NCBI GenBank assembly: GCA_029817715.1
Contig: JARUPY010000341.1
Location: 1-64,000, forward strand
Direction of reading: 5' to 3'
Length of the DNA stretch: 64,000 bases
Source of the DNA: Melastoma dodecandrum
Lineage: Eukaryota; Streptophyta; Magnoliopsida; Myrtales; Melastomataceae
This document shows, one piece after another, positions 47,589 to 59,215 of the stretch. Below the pieces are notes generated by a model. It ran no database searches, was not told the DNA's origin, and saw nothing but the letters and a program-made list of their open reading frames with translations. Both the position numbers and the translations under genes were made by a program. Positions within the stretch are counted from its first letter, which is position 1. Every line of letters begins with the position of its first letter.

Positions 47589-50500
47589 GCGGCACCCTTG
47601 TCCTCAAGGGTAACTCCCGGAAACTGCTCCTGTAAATCGTATAAATACTCCCAAGTCGCCATATCTTCAGGCTGATCAACCCACTTTACCAGCACCTGAG
47701 TTGCAGCTCTGTTGCCCCTCTTCACGAACCGTCGCTGGAGGATGTATTCTGGAAGTGACGGAGCTGCTGTCGCAAAGGCAGGAAGATGCTGCCTTGCTGG
47801 AGTCCCTCCACTAGACCTCTTAAGGGTTTAGGGTTTAGGATTTAGGGTTTAGGCCTCGAAACATGAAAGACCGGATGAATAAGAGAGTGTTGGGGAAGAG
47901 CCAACTTGTAAGCAACCTGTCCGATCTTGTCCACAATCTTATAAGGACCGAAGTAGAGGGGCGAAAGCTTGCTGCCGTGCTTGCCCTCCACCGAACTCTG
48001 ACGGTGAGGCTGCAACTTAACATAAACAAAGTCACCCACAGTAAAGCTGCGTTCTGTCCTCCTCTTGTCCGCTAGTTGCTTCATACGATGTTGTGCTCGA
48101 CTCATGTGAAAGCGAAGCAAACGAACCATAGCCTCCCTATCACTGAGCTCCCTGTTCACAGCCTGATTAATCGTGGTCCCATTGATGTATGGCAAATGAA
48201 CCGGAGGTTCATATCCAAACAAGGCCTGGAATGGGGACATCTTAATGGAAGAGTGGTACGTGGTATTATACCACCACTCTGCCAACGGAAGCCATTTCGC
48301 CCACATAGACGGGCAATCTCCGCACATACAGCGAAGGTATGTCTCCAGGCAACGATTGACGACTTCTGACTGACCGTCCGTTTGGGGATGATACGCGGAA
48401 GAATGTTTGAGCTCCAACCCTTGCAAGGAAAACAAGTTTCTCCAGAATTCACTGAGGAAGCCGGGATCCCGGTCGCTTACAATCGAAGTAGGTAAGCCGT
48501 GTAACTTGCAGGCGTTGTTCAAGAAGGCTTCTGCGGCTGACGAGGCGGTTACCAGTTGCTTGAGTGCCGTGAAGTGACCGAACTTGGTCAGTCTGTCGAT
48601 CACAACCAGTATGACCTCCTTGCCGAAAGACTTCGGTAACCCAACAATGAAGTCCATCGTCACCTCCGACCACACGGCTGCTGGAATTGGCAGGGGTTGA
48701 AGTAATCCGGGAGATGCGACCGGGTCATATTTACTTCGCTGACAAATGTCGCACTGCTGGATGTACGTTTGGACATCCCTCTCCAATCCTTGCCAATAAC
48801 AAAAGCTGGAGATCCTTTTGTAAGTCGCCTGTACTCCCGAGTGACCCCCAGCCGCCGAAGCATGGAAAGTGTGAATAATCAGCTCCCGCAAGGCAGAATC
48901 ATTGCCCACTACCAACTTGCCTTTTCTGGTGAGCAGCTGTTGGCGAAACTCATAAGGGGGTACAGCCTCTTTCTGTAATCGCTGCTGTAATTCCCTCAGC
49001 AGAGGGTCAGCTTCCCAACTTCCCCTAATGTTATCAAGCAATGTTCCCTGATCCAAGGATAAAATAACAGCCATTACCTCCGCTCCGGAGATGCGTGACA
49101 GAACATCCGCGACGAGATTTTCCCTTCCCTTTTTGTAAGCAATCTCATAATCGAACCCGGCTAGTTTCGCTAACCACTTGACTTGCATCTCGTTGTGAAC
49201 CCACTGTTCTAAGAGATACTTTAGGCTCTGATGATCCGTTTTCAAGATGAAATGCCGACCCACTAGATAATGGCGCCACTTTCCCACGGCGTAAACGACT
49301 GCCAATAGCTCCTTCTCGTAGACAGACAGCCCGGCATGCCTCGGAGCCAGCGCCTTGCTGATGTATGCTATGGGATGACCTTCTTGCATAAGGACAGCTC
49401 CAATCCCTGACGAACTAGCGTCCGTTTCCACAATGAAGGTATTAGAAAAGTCAGGTAGAGCTAGAGTAGGGGCGCTAGTCATGGCTGTCTTCAGATTTTC
49501 AAATGCTAATTGAGCTGCTTCTGACCATTGAAAATTATCCTTCTTCAACAGAAGCGTTAAGGGTCTGCTAATCAAGCCGTAATTGCGAACAAATCGCCGG
49601 TAGTATCCCGTGAGGCCGAGGAACCCTCTGAGCTGAGAAATGTTCGCTGGTCGAGGCCAATCCACCACTGCCTGTATCTTCTTTGGGTCGGTAGATAGCC
49701 CTTCTCCATCGACGAAGTGGCCTAGGTACTCGAGCCTCCGTTTAGCAAAGCCGCACTTGCTGAACTTTGCGAAGAGTGTGTGATGTATCAGCGTCTGCAA
49801 CACCCTCTCCAAGTGTTCCACATGTTGCTCTAAAGATACGCTGTAAACCAAGATATCGTCGAAAAAGACTAACACAAACTTCCGAAGAAATGGCTTGAGT
49901 ACCTCATTCATAAAGCTCTGAAAGGTGGATGGGGCGTTCGTTAAACCGAACGGCATAACCAAGAATTCATAGTGCCCTTCGTGCGTCCGGAAGGCGGTTT
50001 TATGGATATCGTCTTCCTTGACACAGATTTGATGATACCCGGATCGCAAGTCGAGCTTCGAGAACCAACTAACACCATGAAGCTCATCCAACAACTCCTC
50101 GATGATCGGTATCGGGAACTTATCCTTCACCGTGTTCGCTTTCAACTCTCGATAGTCAATACACAAGCGCCACGTGTTGTCTTTCTTTTTTACCAGGACG
50201 ACCGGTGAAGAGAATGGACTTGTGCTAGGTCTGATTATTCCCGTCTGTAACATTTCCCGGACCAGCTTCTCAATAATGTCTTTCTGATTGCTCGAATACC
50301 TGTAGGGACGGATGGATAGCCCATTAACTCCGTTTACCAGTGGAATCCCATGGTCGTGCGACCTTCGAGGAGGTAGGCCTGTTGGTTCTTCGAAGACTCC
50401 AGGATATTTGTCCAAGAGTCGCTGCACTTCTGCCGGGACTTCCCCTTCTTCGACCAAATTTGCTTTCACCTGATGTGAGGGAACGATCAACAACCCCATC

Positions 50501-50957
50501 TCTTCTCTTGCGACCGAATACAAGCCGAATCGCACCCGATTGAATTCCTTCTCTCCTGCTGACAATGTAATCTGTCGCCCATGCCACGAATACTTCATGG
50601 TCATCTGAGTAAAATCCCACAAGACAGCGCCCAATGACGATAGCCATTCCATCCCGAGGATCATATCGCATCCCTTGATCGGCATGATCAACATGTTCGC
50701 CTCGTAAGACTCCCCCTGCATCTCCCACTTAAATGCAGGCACCCAAGCTCCGCACTCCACTCTCGCCCCATTGGCTACTAATATCCCTCTGCTTGGAATC
50801 TCCTGAACATTGTTCACCACCTGTCTTGCTACCTTCGAGTCCAAAAAATTATGCGTGCTCCCGGAGTCCACCAAAATGATCAATTTCATTCTCTTATAAT
50901 ACCCAATCACCTTCATTGACCTATTATGTGAATTGAGCGCAATACCGTGTAGTGCAT
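47589..50957 (-). pseudogene. Element B pol with chromodomain, broken by telomere repeats
   Basis: One long minus-strand frame runs from about 50957 to a stop at 47842. Protease has ILVDSGSTHNFLDSK. RT has [31 protein letters not shown] and FFDDILVYS (about 49850). RNase H has VETDASSSGIGAVLMQ (about 49420). Integrase has a GGHSGVQATYKR...CDICQR zinc region and DFIVGLPKS, DRLTKFGHF, SDRDPGFLS, HPQTDGQSE in the core. The C-terminal VGDFVYVKLQPHRQ domain ends at FHVSRPKP and stops. Past a telomere-like insertion the frame resumes with a chromodomain (VLVKWVDQPEDMATWEYL, about 47600-47690) and runs on into the LTR. Apart from that break the pol frame is remarkably clean. Confidence 0.92.
47824..47853 (+). 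repeat. Interstitial telomere-like repeat inside element B pol
   Basis: Thirty bases made of four plant telomere units: three perfect GGGTTTA, one GGATTTA, plus a trailing GG. It sits exactly where the integrase C-terminus should join the chromodomain linker. It introduces a stop (TAA on the minus strand) and a frame shift. Confidence 0.9.
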
Positions 50958-51620
50958 ATGATGAAGTGTACGGTTTGCGGGAATTATGAACACAACAAAA
51001 GGACATGTAGAGGTGACATTTCTAGTTCACAGCCAACAGAAATTGGAAGAAGTTCCCAACAAACTGAAGAGGTGACGAATTCACAGCCATCGGGTAAGAC
51101 TTAACAAGCGATTTATCACTGTCAAATGAAAATAGACCACACTCACACAAGGAACACCAAAGGCTCATAACACAAGGAAAACTTGTCCCACTAGTATCTC
51201 TTGGAAGGACTTCTCGAGCACGGCCCTCTTGGTTCCCTGCATATTACACCATCAAAACTTTAGCCAACAGAAAAGCAAACCCAGTTGAAATCCAACCAAA
51301 ACAACAGAGGACATGCTGAAGGGAGCGAAGGCATCGATACACGCTCGAGGCACGCGTGAGACACGCAGTGAACCAAATCAGAGGACACAACACACGAACA
51401 CATATTCCGGACGACGAGCTCAGATCCCGAACAAAAAGAAGAAGAGGAGGAGGACATACGGGAGAAGTTGCGGAGTTTAAGGTTGGCCTGAACGCGGTCA
51501 GCAACTATGACGAATGGGGGAAAGAAAGTGGATTAGTGTCCCCTCCGTACCCGGAGCCGTCGACCACGATCACCTACCTGGGCTCTTGCCTTAGGTTCGC
51601 CCTCTACCGTCGGGGATTGC
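50945..51620. mobile_element. Foreign insert between gag and pol of element B
   Basis: About 650 bp here interrupt the expected gag-to-protease continuity: gag ends WDDMRVSNP near 51620 and pol resumes with ALHGIALNSHN near 50957. On the plus strand it opens with a 48-residue frame (ATG 50958 to TAA 51104) carrying a CCHC knuckle, KCTVCGNYEHNKRTC, of the kind found at the C-terminus of MULE/FAR1-type transposases. The rest has no recognised coding. TACCGT occurs near both edges (about 50943 and 51606) as a possible target duplication remnant. I infer a non-autonomous or gene-capturing DNA element, but ends are not certain. Confidence 0.5.
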
Positions 51621-52757
51621 TCACCCTCATGTCATCCCAACTTGGCCTCAACACGGGGGTTTCCTCCTCTTCTGCCAAATCTCCTATATGTTTCTCATCC
51701 ATCTCCCCTGTTTCAGCCTCCTCTGCATCCAAGGTGATCACGAACGACCTCCTATTGTTACACCTATGACCATGAACAAACTTCTCATCGCACCAATAAC
51801 AGAGATTTTTTTGTCTCTTGTCTTCTAATTCAGCCGGTGACAAACGCCTATGGGGTGGCTGATACGACTGAGGTCTCGGTGAAGGAAGTGTCGGAGGCCT
51901 TGAGTTTCCTTCCCATGGTCGACTGCCTCCCTGCCATCTCATGGGTCCCCTGTTGAACGGAGGATTACTCAGCCCCTTAGAATTTGGTTGCTGTTCCCAA
52001 CGGTTCACACGCGACAGGCCATCCTTAGCCCTTCCCGCTACTCCATCCTCTTCATGAGACAAGGCATTGGCCAGCGAAATTGCCTTTTGCAGCGACTTGG
52101 GCTCAAACGCCATCACTAACCGCCGTGTCTCCTTCTTGAGTCCACCAACGAACATGGAGACCTGGTCCTCCATGCTTAACTCTACCTTCGTCACCAACGA
52201 AACAAACTCGCTTACATACTCCGAAAGGCTGTGTCCCTCTCTCAAGTCCCTCAACGCAGCAATAGGTCGAACCATTTCGTGTGGACCAAATCGCATTAAC
52301 ATGGCCACCGCATACTCTTCCCAACTAATCGGTCCACCAAACTCCCTTCCGCGAACAAAGGCATAATGCCAGTCTATAGCTTGACCCAACAAGTGCACCG
52401 ATGCGATGCTAACCCTCAACTCCGATGGTGTCGTGTCTAACTCAAAGAATCGCCCACACCTGAATAACCACTCCTGGACGTCACTTCCATCAAACATCGG
52501 AAATTCTATCTTCGCTTGCCTGCTCGTCCGGTCGGTCGACCATGGCTGTTGGTTTTCCCCCCTTTGACGTAAGTTGGCCGATGATTCTGGCAATGGTGAC
52601 TCTGTATAGCCCCATGTCCTCCCGCTTTTACGACTTCCTTCAAACTCGAAATATCACTACTCATCTCCTCCATTTTTCTGACAACTTCCTGCAACATTTC
52701 CTTAAGAGCCTCCATTTCCATCCTCGACTTCAATCTCGTATTATCCGCCACGGGCAT
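51604..52757 (-). pseudogene. Element B gag
   Basis: The start lies in the frame 52506-52757 (MPVADNTRLKSRMEMEALKE, a coiled-coil leader). A frameshift near 52590 moves to the main gag frame. The core reads KIEFPMFDGSDVQEWLFRCG, WEEYAVAMLMRFG and LREGHSLSEYVSEFVSLVTK. A nucleocapsid-type knuckle CYWCDEKFVHGHRC lies near 51765-51810, then an acidic linker. The frame ends at 51604 inside or at the edge of the foreign insert. Confidence 0.85.
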
Positions 52758-52782
52758 AACACAGCAAGGCCGAGCTCTGATA

Positions 52783-52794
52783 GCTCTGATACCA
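52783..52794 (-). other. Primer-binding site of element B
   Basis: Minus-strand TGGTATCAGAGC, two bases inside the 5' LTR, is a perfect initiator tRNA-Met match. Confidence 0.9.
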
Positions 52795-52796
52795 AC

Positions 52797-53303
52797 TGAT
52801 GGCCGGAAATACCACCACTATTGACGTAAACAGAGCTGAGCCAATTTACTCCCTTAACAACGTCACAAACAACACCCACCAGTTTCAACTCTTCCACAGC
52901 CAGAGATGATTACAAGACCAAACCGACAAGAAGGAAAAAAAGAAATTCCAACCCTATCCGCATCCGTCGCTCCTTCCCTTCCCCTTCATCTTCATTGTTC
53001 CCTTCTCCATTTCCAGAAATCTTCAACTGCCTCTCTCCTCGGGGTTATCTGCCCCTTTAACCAATTTCCCCGCAGACAGCTGGGGTGCGCGGCCGTTGCG
53101 AGGGAGTGTAATTCCCCCTTTGTCCCTCGCTTCTTCTTCTTCTGCCCGATTCTTCTTCTTCTTTGGGTTTGGAGTTCCCATGCGGCCCACTTGATAGTTA
53201 TGACCCGCGACCCAACCCGGCAATACTTGACCCGATCCATCGAGTGTAAATGAAACAGTGGCCGGTTCCTTCTTCCAGCTCTCTTCCTCGGCCAACCGCA
53301 TCA
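52797..53303 (-). repeat. Right (5') LTR of element B
   Basis: 507 bp, TGATGGCCGG...CCGCATCA. It is the intact empty-site copy that proves where element C entered the other LTR. Confidence 0.95.
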
Positions 53304-53308
53304 CATGC

Positions 53309-53816
53309 TCTGTTCTATTCTTTGTCCCTAATCGCACACCTCCCATTACCTTGAAATGAATTTAACAGTCATGCATCGCATCGGAAGTGACTCGAGCATA
53401 ACCAAGGACACAGAGGCGATTATACTTTTTTGAGGTACACCAAGTCGAATATTTGTACATTTCCTTCACATCAAAGACAGAATTCTACATCCTCTAGAAG
53501 TAGTCATTCATATTGGCAAGAAAGCTTTTGGAGACGCTTTCAAGATTTTACACAATTAGGATGAACCCCATCTTCAAGAAATCCCATCAGAATGAAATCT
53601 AATTGCAACTTCGATTTTGATTGTAACCTCAAGAGACTTGTCAAGAATATTGCCAAGTGAATAAGTTTGGCAACACGCGGATGAAAGAGTCATTTGTTCA
53701 GACAAAGCTTTTGTCCTATCGACATATGATTTTCTTTTTTACATAATTCACAGCACCATATGATTAAACCAGGAGGACCCATGTCCACTTCTCACATGCC
53801 CAAAAACAGTTTGGGA
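53309..53816. other. Spacer between element B and the MO25-like gene
   Basis: No gene seen. Probably the 3' untranslated region of the minus-strand MO25-like gene. Before the insertion this and the 130 bp at 36873-37002 formed one ~0.64-kb convergent spacer. Confidence 0.5.
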
Positions 53817-56500
53817 TTACGAAGTGTCTCCCGCCTCAAGCGAGGATATTTCTCTGATAACTTGAGCTTTGTCGGCCTCGAATTGCTCGTCCGCTGTGAA
53901 AACAGTTTCCAGTACGGTGATTGAAGGAACATTTATTCTCAACAAAAGAGCATGCTCGAGTTCGGGGGATCCTTACCTTTGTCGAACTTGAAATCAGCAA
54001 ATAATCGCAGAAGCTTGTTTCTGTTCGCCACCAATATGCTGACAATTTCAGGAGGCTTATTCTGATTTGCGGCAAACAGCTGCATAAGATAGCGCCAATG
54101 TCAGGGGAAATAACAGACCACCGTGATGATCCTCATCTTTAAGATTCAAGTCGCAGAAGGTCACTTTGACTACCTTAAATACATGGAATGCTTCTATCTG
54201 GATACTCTTGCTTGACTCCTGCAGCGCCAAAATGGCAACCATTTTAATTACCAACATCGATATCGGGCACAAAATTGGAAGTAGAAAAGGTTGATACCCG
54301 GAGTAGATTCATGAGGATTCTCAGATTGTCCCTCGAGCTCACATATCGTATCATTATGGAAGAATTTGACCGGTCCAACAAAATGTCCCCCAAGAGCTGC
54401 AATACCAATTAGTCAACAAACAACACAACAAAGTAACAAGGGCTACGAGTACATTTAAGGGAAGACAATACCTTGATAGCTTGCCTTCGGGTAATATAGT
54501 TCACAGACTCCAATAATTTCGAGTTATACTCTGCAAAGAACTGCAATAACAAACAATATCACACTTAATGGAAATCGCTTGCATATAATAATCAGTCGAA
54601 TAATGAAATCAGTACCACTCAGCCATGTCTCCTTAAAGTTATTGCTACCAGATCAAGGCACAACCAGTGTGGAATATTAAAGGAAGATAAAGAAAACAAC
54701 AAGAGGATTATTCGACCTGACGCTCTCCAAAAATTGGCTTCTTCAAGAAGATAAAAATATCTTACCCAGTCATAGTTACTTTTGAGAAACTCTGCCACTG
54801 TAGCCTTATGCCTAGTCAGAAGTTCCTGAATATAGACAAGCGAAACCATCCAAATCCATTATAATAAACAAACATATCGATAAAACAAAAAAAACTATCA
54901 GATGCAATCAATAGCGTGCATGCTTCTTTATTATCAATTGTCCATCCATATTAAAAATCATTTAATCCAACATTTGCGTAACAGGAAATGCTATCACGCC
55001 AAGCAAAAGTTCCCAGCAATCAACCATGAGCAAAGACCATAGCACGTGGATAAGAAAAACAATTGAACAACAATTTAAACACCTTAAATGTTGCCGCAGC
55101 ATCTGCAGCAATGTCAAAATTCGGGAGTTGGATATAGTCAAAGAAATTCTTCATGCGCTCTGATTCCAAGACATATCTGAAAGAGAGCCCACATGCATGA
55201 AACAGACGATGAGGGCGGTACATCTCACCAAATAACAAGTGAAACGGATAGACTGAAAAGAGAAAGTCTCACTGGCGCGGCTCACCTTGCAACAACCTGG
55301 TGGCGTATGCATTCCCGGAGCATTGAACCGTAATGCAGAGCCATATCTGTGTTTTCATAGCTGCAAACAGAAAACAAAAGCCACTGGATGCGTTACTTGA
55401 GAAGCATCTAAACCCGCTTCATGTGCATTTATTGAAGTCCACATCACTTACTGGTGTTATACAACAAGAGAAAAAGAAAAAAACAAAAGATAGAAATAGA
55501 GAAGGTCAATAGTACAAAGTTGACGCCCTCTATATATATATCTCTAACTCACAGCGAAAACAGGAAACTGAAACTGCTTCTGAAGGAATATCGCAAAGAA
55601 AAATAAATATAGATAATCATCACACAACTTTAAACTCACCCAGCTATGAGGAGATCCATAAGGTCGAGATTTTTTTCGAGGTAATCAGAGGCAACCAGCC
55701 GAGAATGAACTTGTTGCCTCTGTAAGTTTGCGACCACCTGAGTGGCATCTTTACGAGCCTGAAAATAATTCATCCGAGCACAAAACAATAAAGCCTCGAT
55801 AGGGGCATACTTCCATACTACGTTACCTATCTCACCTCGATATCTTAAAAGTAGCCAATGAAGAAGGAATCACAAATACCAAAAACAAATAAATAATAAT
55901 AATTAAACACCTCACCTCCAAGTTCAACTTTGGCAGACAAATTATCAGCAGCCTCAGGGTATTCTCCCTGAAGAATTCTTGAGTCAATTGTGCGGAAGCT
56001 TCAGGGACCGGCTCTGACTCACTACTACCGTACAAGATCAACTTCATTTCCCTGATGTTTTTAGCCAACTCCGCCATCTATATCAGATGACAAAGAAACG
56101 CCAGGCATCATCATCATCATCATTGGTCGGCAAAGATCGTGGAAACACCGGCGATCCATCAAATCCAACTAAGGTTACATCATTCCATCCATAAAGGCAA
56201 CACATTTCAATGACATCTTGGACCCATTTCCCAACCAATTCTCCAGAATCGATGACGGGATTTGGAAAAAAAAAAAATCAACAGAACAAGAAGAACCCGA
56301 CAAGGGAAGAACTACATGGCAATTCAGGGATATGCAAAAAAGGATCCGAATCCTTCGTGTAAAAGAAACAAAAATCGGACCTTTTCCTCACGCTTGCTCT
56401 CCTTGGACTCGGCATTGAGATCGAGGGCGACGAGTAGATCGCGGGTCTGCCGGACGATATCAACAGGAGTTCGGGGCTTCGACTTGAACAAGCCCTTCAT
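53817..56500 (-). CDS. MO25/Cab39-like scaffold protein
   Basis: Eleven exons on the minus strand: 56381-56500, 55916-56077, 55640-55758, 55286-55360, 55083-55176, 54766-54825, 54472-54540, 54298-54396, 54174-54218, 53977-54079 and 53817-53893. They join to 340 residues with every phase consistent. MO25 is a helical-repeat scaffold that activates STE20/GCK-type kinases; plant members (for example At5g47540) act in cell polarity and morphogenesis. Landmarks are [20 protein letters not shown] at the start, [38 protein letters not shown], the SNYDWFFAEYN join, [40 protein letters not shown] and [15 protein letters not shown] near the end. Intact, family-typical length. It is convergent with the b561 gene once the retroelements are removed. 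Confidence 0.93.
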
Positions 56501-58758
56501 CCTTCCCCTTATCAAAAACTCAGCCCTCTCCAATCACCTCATCGACATCATAAAGAGACCGAATCGAGATCGTTCCCGAATTGGCCTCGGACTCGTCCCT
56601 TCTAGGGTTTTCGCGATTCGACGGAATCGGCAATTGGGGATGGAGAGGAGGAGGAAGAAGAAGAGGACGATGCTCGGACACAGACAGACACAGATATGGA
56701 GAGCCAGATACGATGTCGTTTCTTCAGGTTTGGCCAAAAATAATTATCACATAAGTTGATTATTATTATTATTGTCGTCCTTCATTATTATTAATAGAAG
56801 ATTTTAGAAAACACCTATAGTGTTAGTGACCCCTATAATAATAAAAGGAGTCAAGGTTATTGATGCCCGATTAGGAGGGAGGCATGATTTTCAATGCATT
56901 GCTCAAAATAGATACAAAATCCAAAGGCGGATGAAAATACGGAAGTAAAATATACGATAATATAAAAATTATGTATCAATTTCTCTATTTTATCAAAATC
57001 TTTTTTTACAATATGAAATTATCATTATCTTTAGGGTTGTAATTTTTTGTGGCCAATCTTGTATTTTATTGTGAGAAAACCAAATATGCCTTAATTTATA
57101 AATTTCAATTATTGACTAAAAATGTAAAAGAAAAATGTAATAATATTGAAACATTTTATGTGTTTTTTATTATAGAATTTAGAATTTATAAAATCAATGA
57201 ACGCCAGATGATGACTTTATTGTGGCGATATTGATACGTGTAAGGTGGATTGCAAGACGATGCAATGAGAGGTTGTAACTCAATTATTATAGGAAAAATA
57301 TTAGACAATATTAATGTCTTATTTGATTTTCTTATCGTAATAAAAATAGTGATAATATTATATAATAAAATAAAATTTTGATAAAATAAAAAGTTAAGAT
57401 ATAATTTTTAATATTATTGTATATTTTGTCGTCTCTTTGTTAATAATACGAACCGGGAAAGTCAGTCACGAGTTCAATTATGTAGCAAGTATAATTGCCC
57501 CGGGACAAGAAGGATGACAAGAATCTCATGACGATGGTTTTGTTTTTTGGTCCAATCAATTCACATGGATTTTGGCTTTCTCTTTTATTTATTGTCCAAT
57601 CAATCTTCCCTCTGGATCTCTCTCTGTCTCTCTCGTTTATTGCAAACTCCCACCTCCCCATCCATCTTCCAAAAAACTCCCTACCACCACAAACATAATT
57701 GTCCAAAACCTACCCACCGCGTCTTCTATCATTAGCATATTTCTTTTTACGGTTAATTCGTAAAAGACTAGAGAACGAGTTTAGAAAATATGCTCTAACA
57801 TAAAATATGTAAAGAGCCTATTTTCAAAATGCATTCTATCAATAATTAAAACAACTAAGGGGTCTTGATGACAAATTTTGAAAACGTGCCCCCTTATTTT
57901 AAGTACAAATAGGCGCGTTCTTAAAATATATATTCTAAAGTATTTTTTATTTTCTCATGGGCTCTTATGTGTTTCCCTTTTAGAATAAGTTTTGAAAACA
58001 GATTATTTTTAAAAATTGAAAAAATATATTTTATAAATGTTAGTAGTCCGGACTACTTTCTCGTGACTTATTATCCTAAGAGATTTTGATCGGAATTAGG
58101 CCATAGAAGTCTCTGGCAGTGTTTCTTTTTTTTTTCCTTTATGGTTGTTATCAGTTGCATGATGATGTTGTATAATTGGGTGAGATCACATTTGGAGTTA
58201 TTGCTTTCCCACGTGCAGGGGGGTGTTACTGTTTACTCGGCCGGGTTAATGAATCCAGTGAAATTTATTTCCTTGTTACTTGCCCGGATTCAAATTTGTA
58301 TACATTACTAAATTCTTGAATATGTGGAATTAGTTGTTTATGACAATATAATTTATTCAATTGGTTTTTAATATTAATATTTTCACCTTATTTTTATTGT
58401 ATAATATTTAAAATATAAAATCCCTTTAAAAATTCAACGCAATCCATCTAATTTAAATTTTTAAGTCACATATAATTGGAATATTAAAATAGTTACACCA
58501 TTTTTTCCTTTATATATAACGTAAATGAGACATTTACTTATTTGTTCAGTAGTATCTAGCTAATACAAATAAGTGTGTAGTTTATATGTATCATTTACAA
58601 TGTTAAAAATGGAAAATAATTTTATGACTTTAAAACAAACATCACAACATTAGCAATGTGCGTTCATATCATTTTAATAATAAAAAAAATTAAAGTTAAA
58701 TATGCGACAATAATAAATCAACTGGATCTCATTTTATTACTAGATTCATTCCTCAGTC
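56501..58758. other. MO25-like promoter and AT-rich intergenic sequence
   Basis: 56501-56750 is likely promoter and leader. The rest is strongly AT-rich with a CTCTCTGTCTCTCTC tract near 57610; no gene, RNA or clear transposon was seen. Confidence 0.4.
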
Positions 58759-59142
58759 TCATTCTCCATCTCCAGACAAGGGCCTAAAGGAAACGAGCCT
58801 CCTGAAATGCAGCCATGGCTTCTCCCACACGACGGCTTCGTACCTCTTGACGCACTCGCAACCCAAGTCCTTGCAATCAATCCTCAGCCGGTAACTCACT
58901 CCCGCGACCACCTGTGTCTCCCCGCTCGCGACCCCTTCCAGCGTGAGGCTAGAATTGGACCTCTTGTTGTGCTCGCTCACGGCGAACTCCGCGATTTCCA
59001 TGATGTGGGGATCGTCCACGTCCTTGATTGGGCTCCAGGAGCCTGGCAGGCCGGGCGCAGGAGCCGCGACGGGGGCCTCTGCGTGGACGGCGACGCATGC
59101 TGCCGCGGCCAGACATAGGAGGTATGGTATTAGGATTCTCAT
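58759..59142 (-). CDS. Secreted phytocystatin (cysteine protease inhibitor)
   Basis: An intronless 127-residue protein. A signal peptide (MRILIPYLLCLAAAACVAVHA) precedes a type-1 plant cystatin domain. The inhibitory loop QVVAG is intact (TQVVAGVSYRL), the plant signature is recognisable (EIAEFAVSEHNK), and the second binding loop has the PW pair (VVWEKPWLHF). It should block papain-like proteases in the secretory path or apoplast. Two oddities: the N-terminal trunk that normally reads GG before the first strand is GS here (PGSWSPI), and the strand after the QVVAG loop carries three cysteines (DCKDLGCECV), uncommon in plant cystatins. Codon use is GC-rich. Start ATG at 59140-59142 has a TATA box just upstream. 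Confidence 0.92.
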   Translation of the reverse strand: MRILIPYLLCLAAAACVAVHAEAPVAAPAPGLPGSWSPIKDVDDPHIMEIAEFAVSEHNKRSNSSLTLEGVASGETQVVAGVSYRLRIDCKDLGCECVKRYEAVVWEKPWLHFRRLVSFRPLSGDGE

Positions 59143-59203
59143 TAATTTTTGTTTCCGTTGGGGGGGGGGGGGATGAATGGGGGGAGGGAGGGATACTTAA
59201 AGA

Positions 59204-59215
59204 GTTCATATATAG
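59204..59215 (-). promoter_or_regulatory. Probable TATA box of the cystatin gene
   Basis: Minus-strand CTATATATGAAC, about 65-70 bases upstream of the cystatin ATG and just before a C-rich tract (G12-G14 run on the plus strand at about 59159-59172). Confidence 0.5.

Larger units (their letters stand above)
37003..53303 (-). mobile_element. Ty3/gypsy element B, 6.2 kb, hosting a nested element
   Basis: Outer element of a nested pair, coded on the minus strand. Its LTRs (507 bp; TGATG...CATCA) lie at 52797-53303 and, split by the inner element, at 37003-37047 plus 47113-47574. They differ at 5 of 507 positions. A perfect 5-bp target duplication CATGC flanks it (36998-37002 and 53304-53308). 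Removing the inner element and its extra TGAGC gives 6236 bp. Order from the 5' end (right): PBS, gag, a foreign ~0.65-kb insert, pol with chromodomain, PPT. The chromodomain-type segment marks it as a chromovirus, probably Reina-like. It inserted 130 bp past the b561 stop codon, between that gene and the convergent MO25-like gene. Confidence 0.95.
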
